Positions 1 through 7,966 are shown, counted from the stretch's first letter. The stretch: DNA of 38,739 bases from Verrucomicrobiia bacterium (GCA_035946615.1 DASYZB010000022.1:1-38739); one strand, 5' to 3'. The notes: a model not told the origin generated them from the sequence alone. Program-made: numbers and translations.

Positions 1-219
1 CGGCCTATCGCGCGGCCAATGGATGTCGTTATGATATTCGCGCAGGTTGAACGAGGGGAACAATGCGATGGCTGACAACGCCACGAGAAACGTTGCCGCT
101 TTCACCGCCAGGGCCGCCAGCAGAAGGTTGCGCCGAGCCGGACCCCAGAACCGCGCGGCGCCAGGCCCCTCGACCGCCGCAGAGCCTGCCCCGCGGCCAA
201 CCGGCCCCTCACCAGCCAC
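1..219 (-). CDS. PIG-V-like membrane mannosyltransferase, N-terminal part only (runs off the left edge)
   Basis: An open frame on the minus strand continues past base 1. A GTG at 219 (or one at 249) gives about 73 residues: a Gly/Ala-rich start, a basic patch, a hydrophobic helix (LLLAALAVKAATFLVALSAI) and then FNLREYHNDIHWPRDRP. The last part lines up with the equivalent stretch of the complete PIG-V-like gene at 1323-2534, where a helix is followed by an FARWPPTGDR motif. I infer a second glycosyltransferase of the PIG-V/GPI-mannosyltransferase-2 type, a multi-pass membrane enzyme using a lipid-linked sugar donor. It follows the pseudopilin gene on the same strand after about 50 bp. The start codon is uncertain and the diagnostic WDxxHY motif lies outside the window. 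Confidence 0.5.
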   Translation of the reverse strand, partial: MAGEGPVGRGAGSAAVEGPGAARFWGPARRNLLLAALAVKAATFLVALSAIALFPSFNLREYHNDIHWPRDRP

Positions 220-268
220 TGGCCCGCCTATTTCGCTTTCACGTTTCACCCTTCACTTGTTCACCCAT

Positions 269-1135
269 TCAGAACGGCTCTCCTGTCACCACGTTCGACG
301 ATGTCCTCTTCTGCAGCCACAGGATGTCCTTGTTCCCGGGCTGGTTCCGGCTGCCCGCCCGCTTGATCTTCGCACCAACCGCCGTCCGCGGATCGGTCCA
401 CTTGTGAATCTCGGAATGGGCATCAGCAAAGGCGATGCCGCAGGCGAAATTATGATAGCTGCCCGGCACGTCCACCCACGCCGTCGGCATCGCCATCGAG
501 ACCGCGAACTGCGCGTCGTTGATGCTGTACTCGTCTTCGTCCAGCAACACCCAAAGGCCAGCCGGCCCGGGGGCCGTCATGTCGGCAAACTTCCCGTACG
601 TCCGCCACGGGTCATTCGCCTTGTTATGATGCTTGCCGTCCAGCCACGGAGCGTCCACGGCGGACAGCGGCGGCAGCGGCTTGGTCCCCACCGCCTGGCT
701 CATCGAGAAGGTTCGCACCCGGGGATAGCTCACACCGGCGATGATTACCGTGCTATGATCGGCCGGACAGTGGTAAAGCCCCGGGTTGTTTCCCGTGTAC
801 AGCGCCAGCTTCGCATAACGGGGGTCCGTAAGAAAAAGGGTGTTGGTTGCCTGCTCGGGAATTTTCATCGTGCCCGCGACCCAGCTCGAATTGGTGCCGT
901 GCTCCGGGTTGGGCGGCAACCAGTCGTTGTAATCCGCCGCGTACAGGTGAACGGCCCGTATCATTTGGTGGCCATTGTTCATGCAATAGACGCCCTGCGC
1001 TCTGCCCTTGGCGCGATTCAACACCGGCAGGAGCAGCGCCGCCAGGATGCCAATAATCGCAATGACCACCAGCAACTCGATCAGCGTGAAACCGCACCCC
1101 GGTCCTGCGCTTTGAACTCTGCATTTTGCCCTCAC
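269..1135 (-). CDS. Type II secretion/type IV pilin-like pseudopilin (prepilin N-terminal methylation domain)
   Basis: This 288-residue protein starts at GTG 1135. The N-terminus has a short basic leader, then G|FTLIELLVVIAIIGILAAL, the prepilin peptidase cleavage and methylation signature followed by the hydrophobic assembly helix. The body is the large globular head common in Verrucomicrobia and Planctomycetes (NRAKGRAQGVYCMNN after the helix). The C-terminal FADAHSEIHKW resembles the H-X9-DG motif of these families. It is expected to be processed by a prepilin peptidase and to sit at the inner membrane or in a pseudopilus; the actual role is unknown, because these genomes carry many such paralogues. 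It lies between two PIG-V-like mannosyltransferase genes on the same strand, so the pilin could be a glycosylation substrate, but that is a guess. Confidence 0.9.
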   Translation of the reverse strand: MRAKCRVQSAGPGCGFTLIELLVVIAIIGILAALLLPVLNRAKGRAQGVYCMNNGHQMIRAVHLYAADYNDWLPPNPEHGTNSSWVAGTMKIPEQATNTLFLTDPRYAKLALYTGNNPGLYHCPADHSTVIIAGVSYPRVRTFSMSQAVGTKPLPPLSAVDAPWLDGKHHNKANDPWRTYGKFADMTAPGPAGLWVLLDEDEYSINDAQFAVSMAMPTAWVDVPGSYHNFACGIAFADAHSEIHKWTDPRTAVGAKIKRAGSRNQPGNKDILWLQKRTSSNVVTGEPF

Positions 1136-1136
1136 C

Positions 1137-1319
1137 TCACCCCGCCCAGTTGAAGTTCACAAACTGCTTCACCGCCTCGTCGATACGCCACATCAGAGGC
1201 AGGAGCACCGCAGCCTCGACGAACGGCGCCCCATCTACGGCTGAGTTCATCATCCCATCTATCGAGCTAACATTGGCCAGCGCGTTCACGGCAGAATTCT
1301 TGGGAAAATGTTCGTCCAT
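1137..1319 (-). pseudogene. Deletion-collapsed copy of the 3' end of the adjacent PIG-V-like gene
   Basis: The 60-codon frame reads SSIDGMMNSAVDG, then AAVLLPLMWRI, then EAVKQFVNFNWAG and a stop. The neighbouring PIG-V-like protein has GSVDGMTDSALDR, LALLLPWIYRR and, about 65 residues later, WAVKELVNFGWAG at its own C-terminus. DNA similarity is visible too: around 1148-1175 versus 1335-1363, and GGCAGGAGCA at 1198-1207 matches 1571-1580. So this is a diverged duplicate that lost the intervening membrane helices, leaving an in-frame remnant whose ATG is 3 bp past the stop of the parent gene. The first 17 residues have no match in the parent. It could still be translated, but no function is suggested. 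Confidence 0.65.
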
Positions 1320-1322
1320 ACC

Positions 1323-2534
1323 TCAGCCAGCCCAGCCGAAATTGACCAACTCCTTTACCGCCCACACTTGCAACGCGGCTAACCAGGCCACGTAGTACCA
1401 GAAAATCCACCGCTGCTTTGTCTTTGCAAGGAGTTGAGCAAGCACAATAAAAACGGGAAAACAAACCATTATGTACCGCCTATAAGACATAAACCAGCTC
1501 GTGCCGGCAGGAATGAGGCCCGCTGCTAATGAATACAGGAACCATGCGCGGTTTCGGCGATAAATCCAAGGCAGGAGCAACGCTAGAAAAATGAAAAAGA
1601 GGCGATCGAGAGCCGAATCAGTCATGCCGTCCACACTGCCTATGTGGAGAAAAGTCCGAACGAAACCACCCACATTTAAGATATTCAAGACAGAGGGCGA
1701 GTAAGGATATGCCTTTTGAGCCTCAAAACCATCCAGAGCATTTCCAGTCCATGCGTACATAAGGGCAAAGTAGGAAGCGTACCCAAGCAACGGTGCCAAA
1801 ACAAGCAGCCAGTACCCCAATCCCCTTTTGCGATCATGAAGATGCCAAGCAAGGGGGACGACTGCAAAAACGCCTATCGCTTTTGTCAATGGCATCAAAA
1901 AGCTAGTGATACAAACCCAAAAATGCCGTTCGCGAGCGAGTCCCCAAAAGAACACCATTACCATGATGAAGTAAAGCGACTCGGTATATGGAAACGAAAA
2001 AAATACAGCTCCAGGAAAGGCAAGCAAAAGCACAAGCGAGTCTCCGGCTACCCTATTCCCAAAATCTCGTTCGACCAACTTGTAAAACATCCAAAAGGAC
2101 AATACTGACATTGCATTGCCGAGAATCATGGCAGCAATCAGCGGGTTTATGAAAATCCATGAGGCCGCCCGAATCGCCGCGGGCCAGAGGGGGTAGAACG
2201 CACAGGACGGAGACCCCGGCTCGTATCCTTTGGTGGCCAAAACCAGGTAATGCGCGCTGTCCCAAGCGGCAAGTCGGCTTCCAAAAGTCCGATCTCCCGT
2301 TGGAGGCCACCGTGCAAAAGCAAAAGAAAACTGTTGTATATCGAATTCCGAACACAGTCCGAGCAACACCGCTGTGGCTAGCAGGATTTTGCTGGCAACA
2401 ATGCTTTGCCATACGGGCAGGTTCCTCGCGCCCTCCCTCACACCGCATATCTCTCGACTCCTACCGAATCTTCCTGACAAAATTTTGCACAGAGTTTTTC
2501 GTTCACGCAAATGAGTGGTTATTGTCGAATGCAT
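1323..2534 (-). CDS. PIG-V-like integral membrane mannosyltransferase
   Basis: 403 residues with about 8-10 hydrophobic segments. The loop after the first helix holds LAAWDSAHYLVLATKGY followed by CAFYPLWP, the conserved signature of the PIG-V (GPI mannosyltransferase 2) family, where the Asp is the presumed catalytic residue. Bacterial members transfer a sugar from a polyprenyl-phosphate donor to an extracytoplasmic acceptor, often a protein or glycolipid. The ATG at 2534 has a poor Shine-Dalgarno. On the coding strand a TATTATAT-like -10 about 30 bp upstream suggests its own promoter. It follows the 395-residue protein gene by 75 bp. Base composition is visibly lower in GC than the housekeeping part of the window. 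Its C-terminal end has been duplicated downstream (1137-1319). The family is fairly certain, the acceptor is unknown. Confidence 0.82.
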   Translation of the reverse strand: MHSTITTHLRERKTLCKILSGRFGRSREICGVREGARNLPVWQSIVASKILLATAVLLGLCSEFDIQQFSFAFARWPPTGDRTFGSRLAAWDSAHYLVLATKGYEPGSPSCAFYPLWPAAIRAASWIFINPLIAAMILGNAMSVLSFWMFYKLVERDFGNRVAGDSLVLLLAFPGAVFFSFPYTESLYFIMVMVFFWGLARERHFWVCITSFLMPLTKAIGVFAVVPLAWHLHDRKRGLGYWLLVLAPLLGYASYFALMYAWTGNALDGFEAQKAYPYSPSVLNILNVGGFVRTFLHIGSVDGMTDSALDRLFFIFLALLLPWIYRRNRAWFLYSLAAGLIPAGTSWFMSYRRYIMVCFPVFIVLAQLLAKTKQRWIFWYYVAWLAALQVWAVKELVNFGWAG

Positions 2535-2609
2535 GATCTCAGCCTGTGCAGGACGACATATAATAGTTCCTCGCGCGTGGAGTAAGGCTTCGGCGCAACA
2601 GTTTTGTCA

Positions 2610-3797
2610 TTACCTGGGAATGTGTCGGAACGAGGTCGCTCGGTTCCACAAATAAGACAGCGCTGGAAGACACAGAAGGCCCAAGACGACGCAAGCAGCG
2701 ATAATTCTGCCCGATCGACTTTGATTGAGGACTGTGCGATGAGAATGACTCAAGCGCTGATACATCAATATGGCATCTCTGTTCGTGGACATACGCAGAA
2801 GCTCACTTGCAGTTGGGGAACGATAGCCCATAATGTACGCGAATGCATTCGAATAGCGGTACTCGTTTACGATGTAATTCAGCGGAACGTCGATTTTCCC
2901 GAGCGAGGCCGGAGACCTGTAAGTGCTCCCGTAGTTGGAGAAACGCCATAACTCTTTGTACAGGTCGGCTCCGGAAGCGCTCTGGACCTGCATTTCCGCG
3001 TTCTCGGGGACCCATCCCAGGCCATCGCGGTAGGCGGGTTCTGCGTCCCAAGTGGCGCGAGAGCCGTCGCACTGGACTGCAGAAATCCTGCGGGGAAACA
3101 AGTTACATTGGGGATCTAGAAGGATTTCCCAGTGCCCGCTACATTTCTCCCCGATTGCATCGCCGCTGAGCGTCAACAACCCGTTGGCCGCCGCAGCAAT
3201 CGCCACGTTTGTCAGTGAAAGTAGAAGATTTTCGAAGGCGGCTGGAACGATTGGATGGGGCAAGCCTAAGGATTTTGGTGGTTTGGAGCGCATCTCAACC
3301 TCGCCAGGCACGAACCTGGCACGGTCCCCGCCATATGAGTATTGCCTCACATACAAAGTTCTGGTGCTGACTTCGAAATTGTTGGACACTAGCATTTCGC
3401 CGGGCCGCGCACCGCTGACGGAGATCAACGTGTTCTCGATGGACACGCCTTCACCGAACACTCTGATCGCGCCTTCGCGGACTTCCACTCTTTCGGTAGG
3501 GAAATTCCCGGAGCGGATCATCTGCAACTGATACGCCAGGTTTGTACGGTGCGAGGGATTGGCCAAATCTTCGCCCAACTTGGAAATCAGCGAATTGCTG
3601 AGAAAGTAAGTCGTGGTCAGATCAAAGGCGACTTTCCATGCTCTCTGGTTAGTGCGTTGAATCTCTATCGCACCGACGATGCCGTCCATACCCAACGGAG
3701 CAGGAACTATTCTACTTGGCAGGTGTGCGCCGATGAGCATAATCAACCAGGGTTCCAGCCACGTGTGCCTCAGGCACCTCAGGTTTGCCTTCATCAT
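2610..3797 (-). CDS. Unknown exported protein with C-terminal membrane anchor (395 aa)
   Basis: I do not recognise a named family. The N-terminus has a hydrophobic stretch (WLEPWLIMLIGAHLPS) that could be a signal or anchor. A large presumably extracytoplasmic region of about 300 residues follows, with alternating beta-like segments. A single helix near residues 362-382 (IIAACVVLGLLCLPALSYLW) precedes a short basic tail. The layout is the same as in the 391-residue protein at 4701-5876: N-terminal hydrophobic segment, ectodomain, tyrosine- and tryptophan-rich beta segments, C-terminal helix, basic tail. Some segments vaguely recall LolA-like folds, but I cannot show homology. It is the last gene of the five-gene MauE-containing locus and starts with ATGATG at 3797, 116 bp after the Cys-rich peptide gene. 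Confidence 0.75.
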   Translation of the reverse strand: MMKANLRCLRHTWLEPWLIMLIGAHLPSRIVPAPLGMDGIVGAIEIQRTNQRAWKVAFDLTTTYFLSNSLISKLGEDLANPSHRTNLAYQLQMIRSGNFPTERVEVREGAIRVFGEGVSIENTLISVSGARPGEMLVSNNFEVSTRTLYVRQYSYGGDRARFVPGEVEMRSKPPKSLGLPHPIVPAAFENLLLSLTNVAIAAAANGLLTLSGDAIGEKCSGHWEILLDPQCNLFPRRISAVQCDGSRATWDAEPAYRDGLGWVPENAEMQVQSASGADLYKELWRFSNYGSTYRSPASLGKIDVPLNYIVNEYRYSNAFAYIMGYRSPTASELLRMSTNRDAILMYQRLSHSHRTVLNQSRSGRIIAACVVLGLLCLPALSYLWNRATSFRHIPR

Positions 3798-3913
3798 CGT
3801 CTGCTAATTAGTTCTCCGGATGGCCGCCCTCCACACTCTGGGGCTCCCTCGTCAGAAACGGGCAGCCAAGAGTGGGATGAGACCTCCTCTGCGCCCGTTC
3901 CGACCTGGCGGGG

Positions 3914-4237
3914 TTAGTAGCAAGGGGGCCCGTCAACGTGGGCAGTTTGGTAATCTTCAAGATTTGCGGTATTCCAGGCGCACGAGGTGCCTACGCAGAG
4001 CATGTCTGCAAATGTGGGCACCGATGCCGAGACGCAATTTTCCTGCGGAGTTGCTGGTCCCCAACAGCCCGCATCCGTGATCGTTCTTGAGGAGGTGCAA
4101 TTAGGGCATGCGGGGGTGCTCCAGGGTCCGATTACGCAATTTGGGTAAGACCCACATCCGTCGGCATAACCAACATCGATCAGAAAGCCCGTTGAAATTG
4201 CCGCGACCAATACAGTTAGGAGAACGTTCTGTTTCAT
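3914..4237 (-). CDS. Small Cys-rich exported protein (107 aa)
   Basis: A basic start (MKQ) and the hydrophobic stretch NVLLTVLVAAISTGFLI, ending near GYADG, form a signal peptide. The mature part of about 80 residues carries nine cysteines, with CxxC at ACPNC, and is rich in Pro, Thr, Ser and Gly. No catalytic domain is apparent. So many cysteines in an exported protein imply disulfides, metal binding or a redox role. A MauE/DoxX-like redox membrane protein is encoded four genes upstream in the same run, which fits a thiol substrate or carrier, as inferred for peptide-MauE pairs elsewhere. A perfect TATAAT lies 12 bp before the ATG, and there is no Shine-Dalgarno, so it may have its own promoter with a very short leader. 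No sequence similarity to the neighbouring Cys-rich protein apart from composition. Confidence 0.72.
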   Translation of the reverse strand: MKQNVLLTVLVAAISTGFLIDVGYADGCGSYPNCVIGPWSTPACPNCTSSRTITDAGCWGPATPQENCVSASVPTFADMLCVGTSCAWNTANLEDYQTAHVDGPPCY

Positions 4238-4249
4238 AATTTACCATTG

Positions 4250-4255
4250 ATTATA
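4250..4255 (-). promoter_or_regulatory. Perfect TATAAT -10 element before the 107-aa Cys-rich protein
   Basis: On the minus strand TATAAT lies 12 bases before the start codon at 4237. No convincing -35 is seen at 16-18 bp. If used, transcription would start only a few bases before the ATG, giving a nearly leaderless mRNA, which agrees with the absence of a Shine-Dalgarno sequence. It could also be chance in an AT-rich gap. Confidence 0.3.
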
Positions 4256-4296
4256 GATTAGTGGTTCCTCAGATTCACATTTCTCTGGTACCTCGG

Positions 4297-4695
4297 TCAC
4301 ATACAGGGGTTTGTATAAGTCCCCGCGCTTGTCGTTGTCCAGCCTGTGCACTCGCACAAGCTTACAGCGTAGTTAGAAGGAGGCACTGGCTTTACAACAA
4401 CCCAGCCACAAGAGCCGGCTTGGTTTGCAAATGAACACGTGGTTCCGCTAGGAGGCGGACAAGAGGGTTTGCTGCCGTCATCACAGTACATGCAGCCGGT
4501 GTAGATTGTCTGAAAGCAGCCGACAGCCGGAGGTGGAGGAGGCAGTATGCAACTGGTTCCAGATATGATACAGGGATTTCCAGATGTCGTGTTTGGCTTC
4601 GTATAGCAATCATACCCTGCAAAAACAGGCAGGCTGAGCAAGGCGCACACTATTAACGCCATTCTTAACAATGGCGAGCATGTTAATGACCTCAT
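4297..4695 (-). CDS. Small Cys-rich exported protein with proline run (132 aa)
   Basis: The signal peptide is clear: MRSLTCSPLLR, then MALIVCALLSLPVFAG with a probable cleavage after VFA. The mature part of about 105 residues has twelve cysteines spread in spaced patterns (CMYC, CEC) and two proline runs (LPPPPPA and CPPPSG). No enzyme motif is seen. The start codon is 5 bp beyond the stop of the 391-residue protein gene, and the Shine-Dalgarno-like AAAGGA overlaps that gene's end, so translation is probably coupled. Together with the 107-residue protein it makes a pair of Cys-rich secreted products in a locus with a MauE-like redox membrane protein. Its function is unknown; disulfide-rich structural peptide, metal binder or redox carrier are all possible. 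Confidence 0.75.
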   Translation of the reverse strand: MRSLTCSPLLRMALIVCALLSLPVFAGYDCYTKPNTTSGNPCIISGTSCILPPPPPAVGCFQTIYTGCMYCDDGSKPSCPPPSGTTCSFANQAGSCGWVVVKPVPPSNYAVSLCECTGWTTTSAGTYTNPCM

Positions 4696-4700
4696 TTAGT

Positions 4701-5876
4701 TCATCCTTTCGTTAGTGGTTTTGTTCTCATTTTGTTTAATGCGAAACAGGCCAAAGGAAACAGTAATACACAGGCGATCACTAATAGCCCGGCAGCCCGC
4801 GCAGTGGAAGAAGCACTACCGGCTCGCTTTCGTTTCAGGAAATATTTCACGCTTTCGGTTGAACTGGCCACTTTGGCGCGAAAGAGATCCGCCAACCTCT
4901 TGTCGCTTTGGGAGGGCCAGGACCCGTCGGTGCTTACGTAACCTATGAAATCAACCCCGACATCACGCTTGGAAAATCGAAAGTCGGCAATTGAAATTGG
5001 ACGATCGGATTTAGGCACCACCTCCTCCTCCGAGGCGCGAGTTACAGTCCTGGTTTTCCCTTCGAAGAGGACGACAAGCGCCGGGCCAAGATAAACAGCG
5101 CGAGGAGTATATCTTGGGTAGTATCGTCTGACCTCAAACTCGGATGGCAGCACGAGCCCGTTCCAATTTGTTGTGCGCTTCACCTTGTATTCGCCGTAAG
5201 CAAAGCCTGGAGGATATTGAAAAATCGCAGTTTCAATTGCTTTGTTAGGGACAGCGCTAAGCAGGTTATTGTTTGTGACGGCCCTCTTCTGGCAGCCCGG
5301 ATCAACGATGTAATTCACTTCCAATGGCAGGAAAGGAGGCTCGATTGACCTTTTTACTTCGCTCCCGCAGGTCCACATGTCGGCCTCATTTCTTGGCAAT
5401 CCCCAACAGCCCGGGAGAGTATCGTTTGTTCTTTGATCGAGGTAAGGGGTAGAAGCGAACGCCAGCCACGGGATAGCGGTTTGCCAGGATACATCCAGTG
5501 GATACAAACCTGGCGTAATCCAGCTTGGCCGGGGGCGTTGAGACCACGCCTCAGCCTTTTCCATGTCGTAAAGAATGGTGTATATATTCGTCCCATCGCA
5601 GCCGCTCACGGTGAAATTGGAATTTGCAAAATAACCTCGAATCTGCCACAAATTGTGCCACACAGACACCGAAAATCTCGAAGGAATTGTCTGCTGAGAC
5701 GCGCCGGTGGGTCCGAAAATCGTTGCCCGGATATCACCCTCCAGGTGGAATTGAACGGCGCAACAACAACAGGAAACGCAGCAGCCGATTGCTACTCCCA
5801 CCCAGCTCAATTTGTTTGCACTGGCGATCGCCACGACCTCGCTCAAGTGCGGCTTCTCTGGTGTATCAAATGCCAT
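4701..5876 (-). CDS. Unknown membrane-anchored ectodomain protein (391 aa)
   Basis: No named family is recognised. A hydrophobic helix near residues 25-42 contains the unusual cluster CCVSCCCC, a possible acylated or metal-facing patch. The following ectodomain has beta-type motifs (FSVSVWHNLWQIRG, then VSGCDGTNIYTI) of a kind seen in verrucomicrobial secreted proteins with LolA-like or lipoprotein-like folds; this resemblance is an impression, not an alignment. Scattered cysteines (GCWG, TCGSE, GCQKR) follow. A C-terminal helix (GLLVIACVLLFPLACFAL) leads to a basic tail. Its start overlaps the end of the MauE-like gene by 34 bp, so the two are co-transcribed and coupled. The layout matches the 395-residue protein at 2610-3797, suggesting distant paralogues. 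Confidence 0.75.
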   Translation of the reverse strand: MAFDTPEKPHLSEVVAIASANKLSWVGVAIGCCVSCCCCAVQFHLEGDIRATIFGPTGASQQTIPSRFSVSVWHNLWQIRGYFANSNFTVSGCDGTNIYTILYDMEKAEAWSQRPRPSWITPGLYPLDVSWQTAIPWLAFASTPYLDQRTNDTLPGCWGLPRNEADMWTCGSEVKRSIEPPFLPLEVNYIVDPGCQKRAVTNNNLLSAVPNKAIETAIFQYPPGFAYGEYKVKRTTNWNGLVLPSEFEVRRYYPRYTPRAVYLGPALVVLFEGKTRTVTRASEEEVVPKSDRPISIADFRFSKRDVGVDFIGYVSTDGSWPSQSDKRLADLFRAKVASSTESVKYFLKRKRAGSASSTARAAGLLVIACVLLFPLACFALNKMRTKPLTKG

Positions 5877-6325
5877 TTAGTATCAAGAATTAAAAATCCA
5901 CAGCTAAGCGATAAAAGATATGCAATAATTCCCTTCGCGATCCAATCCGTCACCTGTGGCCTCAGACCCAACCAATCCAAAGGGCCGCCAAGGCACGGAC
6001 AGGGTGCGGCATATCCGACTAGCCAAAGCCCAACCCTGTACGCCAGGAAGAGCGAAGCAAGCCAGACCAGTGAGCGGAGTTTAAACGCTACAGGCAGCCT
6101 AACGAGCAAAAGAGAGCCGATCAGCATCTCCAGTAAGGCTGCACAGGCTATGGTTATTCTGTTGCTTGCGAGGGGGACAAGGGGATCGGTTAACGCCATG
6201 TAAGGAACAGGGCGCAGAATGCCAAACAGCTTTAGACTAGCCGTGCAAAACAGAATAGCAACGGCACTATTGATGAAATACCCTTCCAAGCTTTCCGGTA
6301 GCGTCAATTTCGTGCTCGGATTCAT
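5843..6325 (-). CDS. MauE/DoxX-like redox-associated membrane protein
   Basis: 160 residues with four hydrophobic helices (about 20-37, 55-75, 85-104 and 125-150) and a CPCLGG motif at 109-114 between helices 3 and 4, with further cysteines at 27 and 61. This matches the four-helix MauE/DoxX-like family, in which paired cysteines near the membrane face pass electrons to or from exported disulfide-bonded proteins; MauE itself is needed to mature the many-disulfide small subunit of methylamine dehydrogenase. It is the first gene of a minus-strand run and overlaps the next gene by 34 bp. No mau genes are present. The two Cys-rich secreted proteins downstream are the obvious candidate clients. 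Family assignment is good, partner assignment is inferred. Confidence 0.75.
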   Translation of the reverse strand: MNPSTKLTLPESLEGYFINSAVAILFCTASLKLFGILRPVPYMALTDPLVPLASNRITIACAALLEMLIGSLLLVRLPVAFKLRSLVWLASLFLAYRVGLWLVGYAAPCPCLGGPLDWLGLRPQVTDWIAKGIIAYLLSLSCGFLILDTKWHLIHQRSRT

Positions 6326-6541
6326 ACAGCTATTATTGGGACCCGAATGGCGCGGATATCGGATACTCGGCCTTGCGCATTGCGTTGCTCCGTTTCCATC
6401 ACGCGTTCATTAACGAGCAATGTTGCCTAAAACGCAAAGCAAGAATCGGGGCAAATTAGGGTACAGGCACGGTGTTCCCATTGGGTGTGCGTCATAAACC
6501 CACAAACGATCGTCCGGTGCAGGAGCGCCTGCAAGGTTCGG

Positions 6542-7966
6542 TCAAAAGAGCATGCGCGAATACACCTCGCCCAGCCCGAGCAGGGCCGCTAACGCAATGA
6601 CAGCGAGGGCGCCCCGGCCGGCCCATCCGGCGCGCTGCCAGAAGTGGCCGCCGCCGAGCCCGAACAGGCAGGCAAACGGCACGAACGCCTGCGCGAAGAA
6701 GCGCACGTTCTGGTTGCAAGCGAATGGGAACTGGAGAGCGTAGGCGACTGTGATTGCCGTCTGGCACCCTGCCAGGTATAGGCAAACGAACCAAGCCGGC
6801 TTGAGTTCAGGCCGTGGTCGGACCAGGATGCCGGCGGCGAGCACGAGCAGCATTCCCAGGCAGCTCCAGCGGAGAAGCAATGACCACTGGAAATGATACT
6901 CCTGCATCCCGTACTCATCGTAAAGCAGGCTCGTGACCAGCGCCGTCGGGTAGGAATTCCACATCGGCGCGTCGTAATAAAAGCGGCCCCCGATGAAAGC
7001 AGGCAGGTCGAACGAGAAGATGCGCTGCAGGGAGGGGGTGTGGATGCGCAGGTAATCCGGCAAGGCGGCGTTCACATAGAGCGGGTTGCCGGTCTGCATT
7101 GTATTCCGAATCCACCAGGAAAGCTGCCAGAGCCCCGCAGGCAGGCCGGTCAGGTAGGCTTTTTGCAAAGCCAGCAACCAACCGCTACGACGCCATTCGG
7201 ACCAGCAGACCAGTAACAATGCGCCGCCGGCAATCGCCAGCGACGACCCCTTTGTGGCGAGCGCGGCGGGCAGCAGCGCCGCCAGCCACCACAACCAGCT
7301 CCTTTCGCCCGAGCGGACGAATTCCGCAGCCGCGAGCATGACACCGGCGCCGAGCAACGGCAGGAGCACGTCATTGTTAATCCGGGCGGCGAAGAACAAG
7401 TTTCCCGGCAGTAGCGCCAGGGCGGCCAGGGCAGCGGCGGCCTCCACCCCGCTGAGATGCAGGCGGCGGAAAGCAGGCAGCCCGAGAGCAATCGTAGCCA
7501 GATACAGGGTCGCCGAAAGGAACTGAACGGGACGGAACGGGTCGTCAAAGGAGTAATGTGTGAATGGGATGCGCCAGAGCGCGGCAGCGGCATAGTAGAG
7601 CGGCGGTTGCCAGGTTTCCCAGCCTTGCTGCACGCCGGGCAAGGCCAAGCGCGCGGAGAGATGATCAATGTACTCGCGATGCCCGCCTACGTCATGTTGC
7701 CGTACCGAGGGAGTGGTGACGTCCACGTACTGCAGCGCCAGCAGGCCCGCCAGCGCCACAGGCCAAGCCACCCAGGCGCCGCAACCGCACCGGCGCGCCA
7801 GCGCGAATGCCCCGGCGCCCCAGAATACCAGCACGAGCGCCTTCAACCAGGTAACGCTATGGGCCCCTTTGATGTCGAACCAGAGGAGCAGCAAGAAGGC
7901 GGTCCATAGGACAAGATTAGCGTCCCATCTATCAGCGGTTTTGCTTACAGGGCGTGGTTTTAACAT
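6542..7966 (-). CDS. Multi-pass membrane glycosyltransferase-like protein (GT39/DUF2142 type)
   Basis: 474 residues with roughly ten transmembrane helices. After the first helices there is a loop with HREYIDHLSARLALP and then WETWQPPLYYAAAALW, the PPLYY pattern typical of the first extracytoplasmic loop and helix start in dolichyl- or undecaprenyl-phosphate sugar transferases of the ArnT/PMT (GT39) and DUF2142 families. A second loop has ARINNDVLLPLLGAG, also typical of the group. It probably transfers a sugar from a lipid-phosphate carrier on the periplasmic side, but donor and acceptor cannot be read from sequence. It stands 216 bp upstream of the MauE-like gene on the same strand. GC is high, unlike the following locus, so it likely belongs to the backbone. 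Confidence 0.75.
   Translation of the reverse strand: MLKPRPVSKTADRWDANLVLWTAFLLLLWFDIKGAHSVTWLKALVLVFWGAGAFALARRCGCGAWVAWPVALAGLLALQYVDVTTPSVRQHDVGGHREYIDHLSARLALPGVQQGWETWQPPLYYAAAALWRIPFTHYSFDDPFRPVQFLSATLYLATIALGLPAFRRLHLSGVEAAAALAALALLPGNLFFAARINNDVLLPLLGAGVMLAAAEFVRSGERSWLWWLAALLPAALATKGSSLAIAGGALLLVCWSEWRRSGWLLALQKAYLTGLPAGLWQLSWWIRNTMQTGNPLYVNAALPDYLRIHTPSLQRIFSFDLPAFIGGRFYYDAPMWNSYPTALVTSLLYDEYGMQEYHFQWSLLLRWSCLGMLLVLAAGILVRPRPELKPAWFVCLYLAGCQTAITVAYALQFPFACNQNVRFFAQAFVPFACLFGLGGGHFWQRAGWAGRGALAVIALAALLGLGEVYSRMLF

Noticed and set aside
47-1153. Long plus-strand frame (368 codons) across the pseudopilin gene
   Set aside because: It is the antisense of a clear pseudopilin, is Arg/Pro/His-rich and has no recognisable domain.
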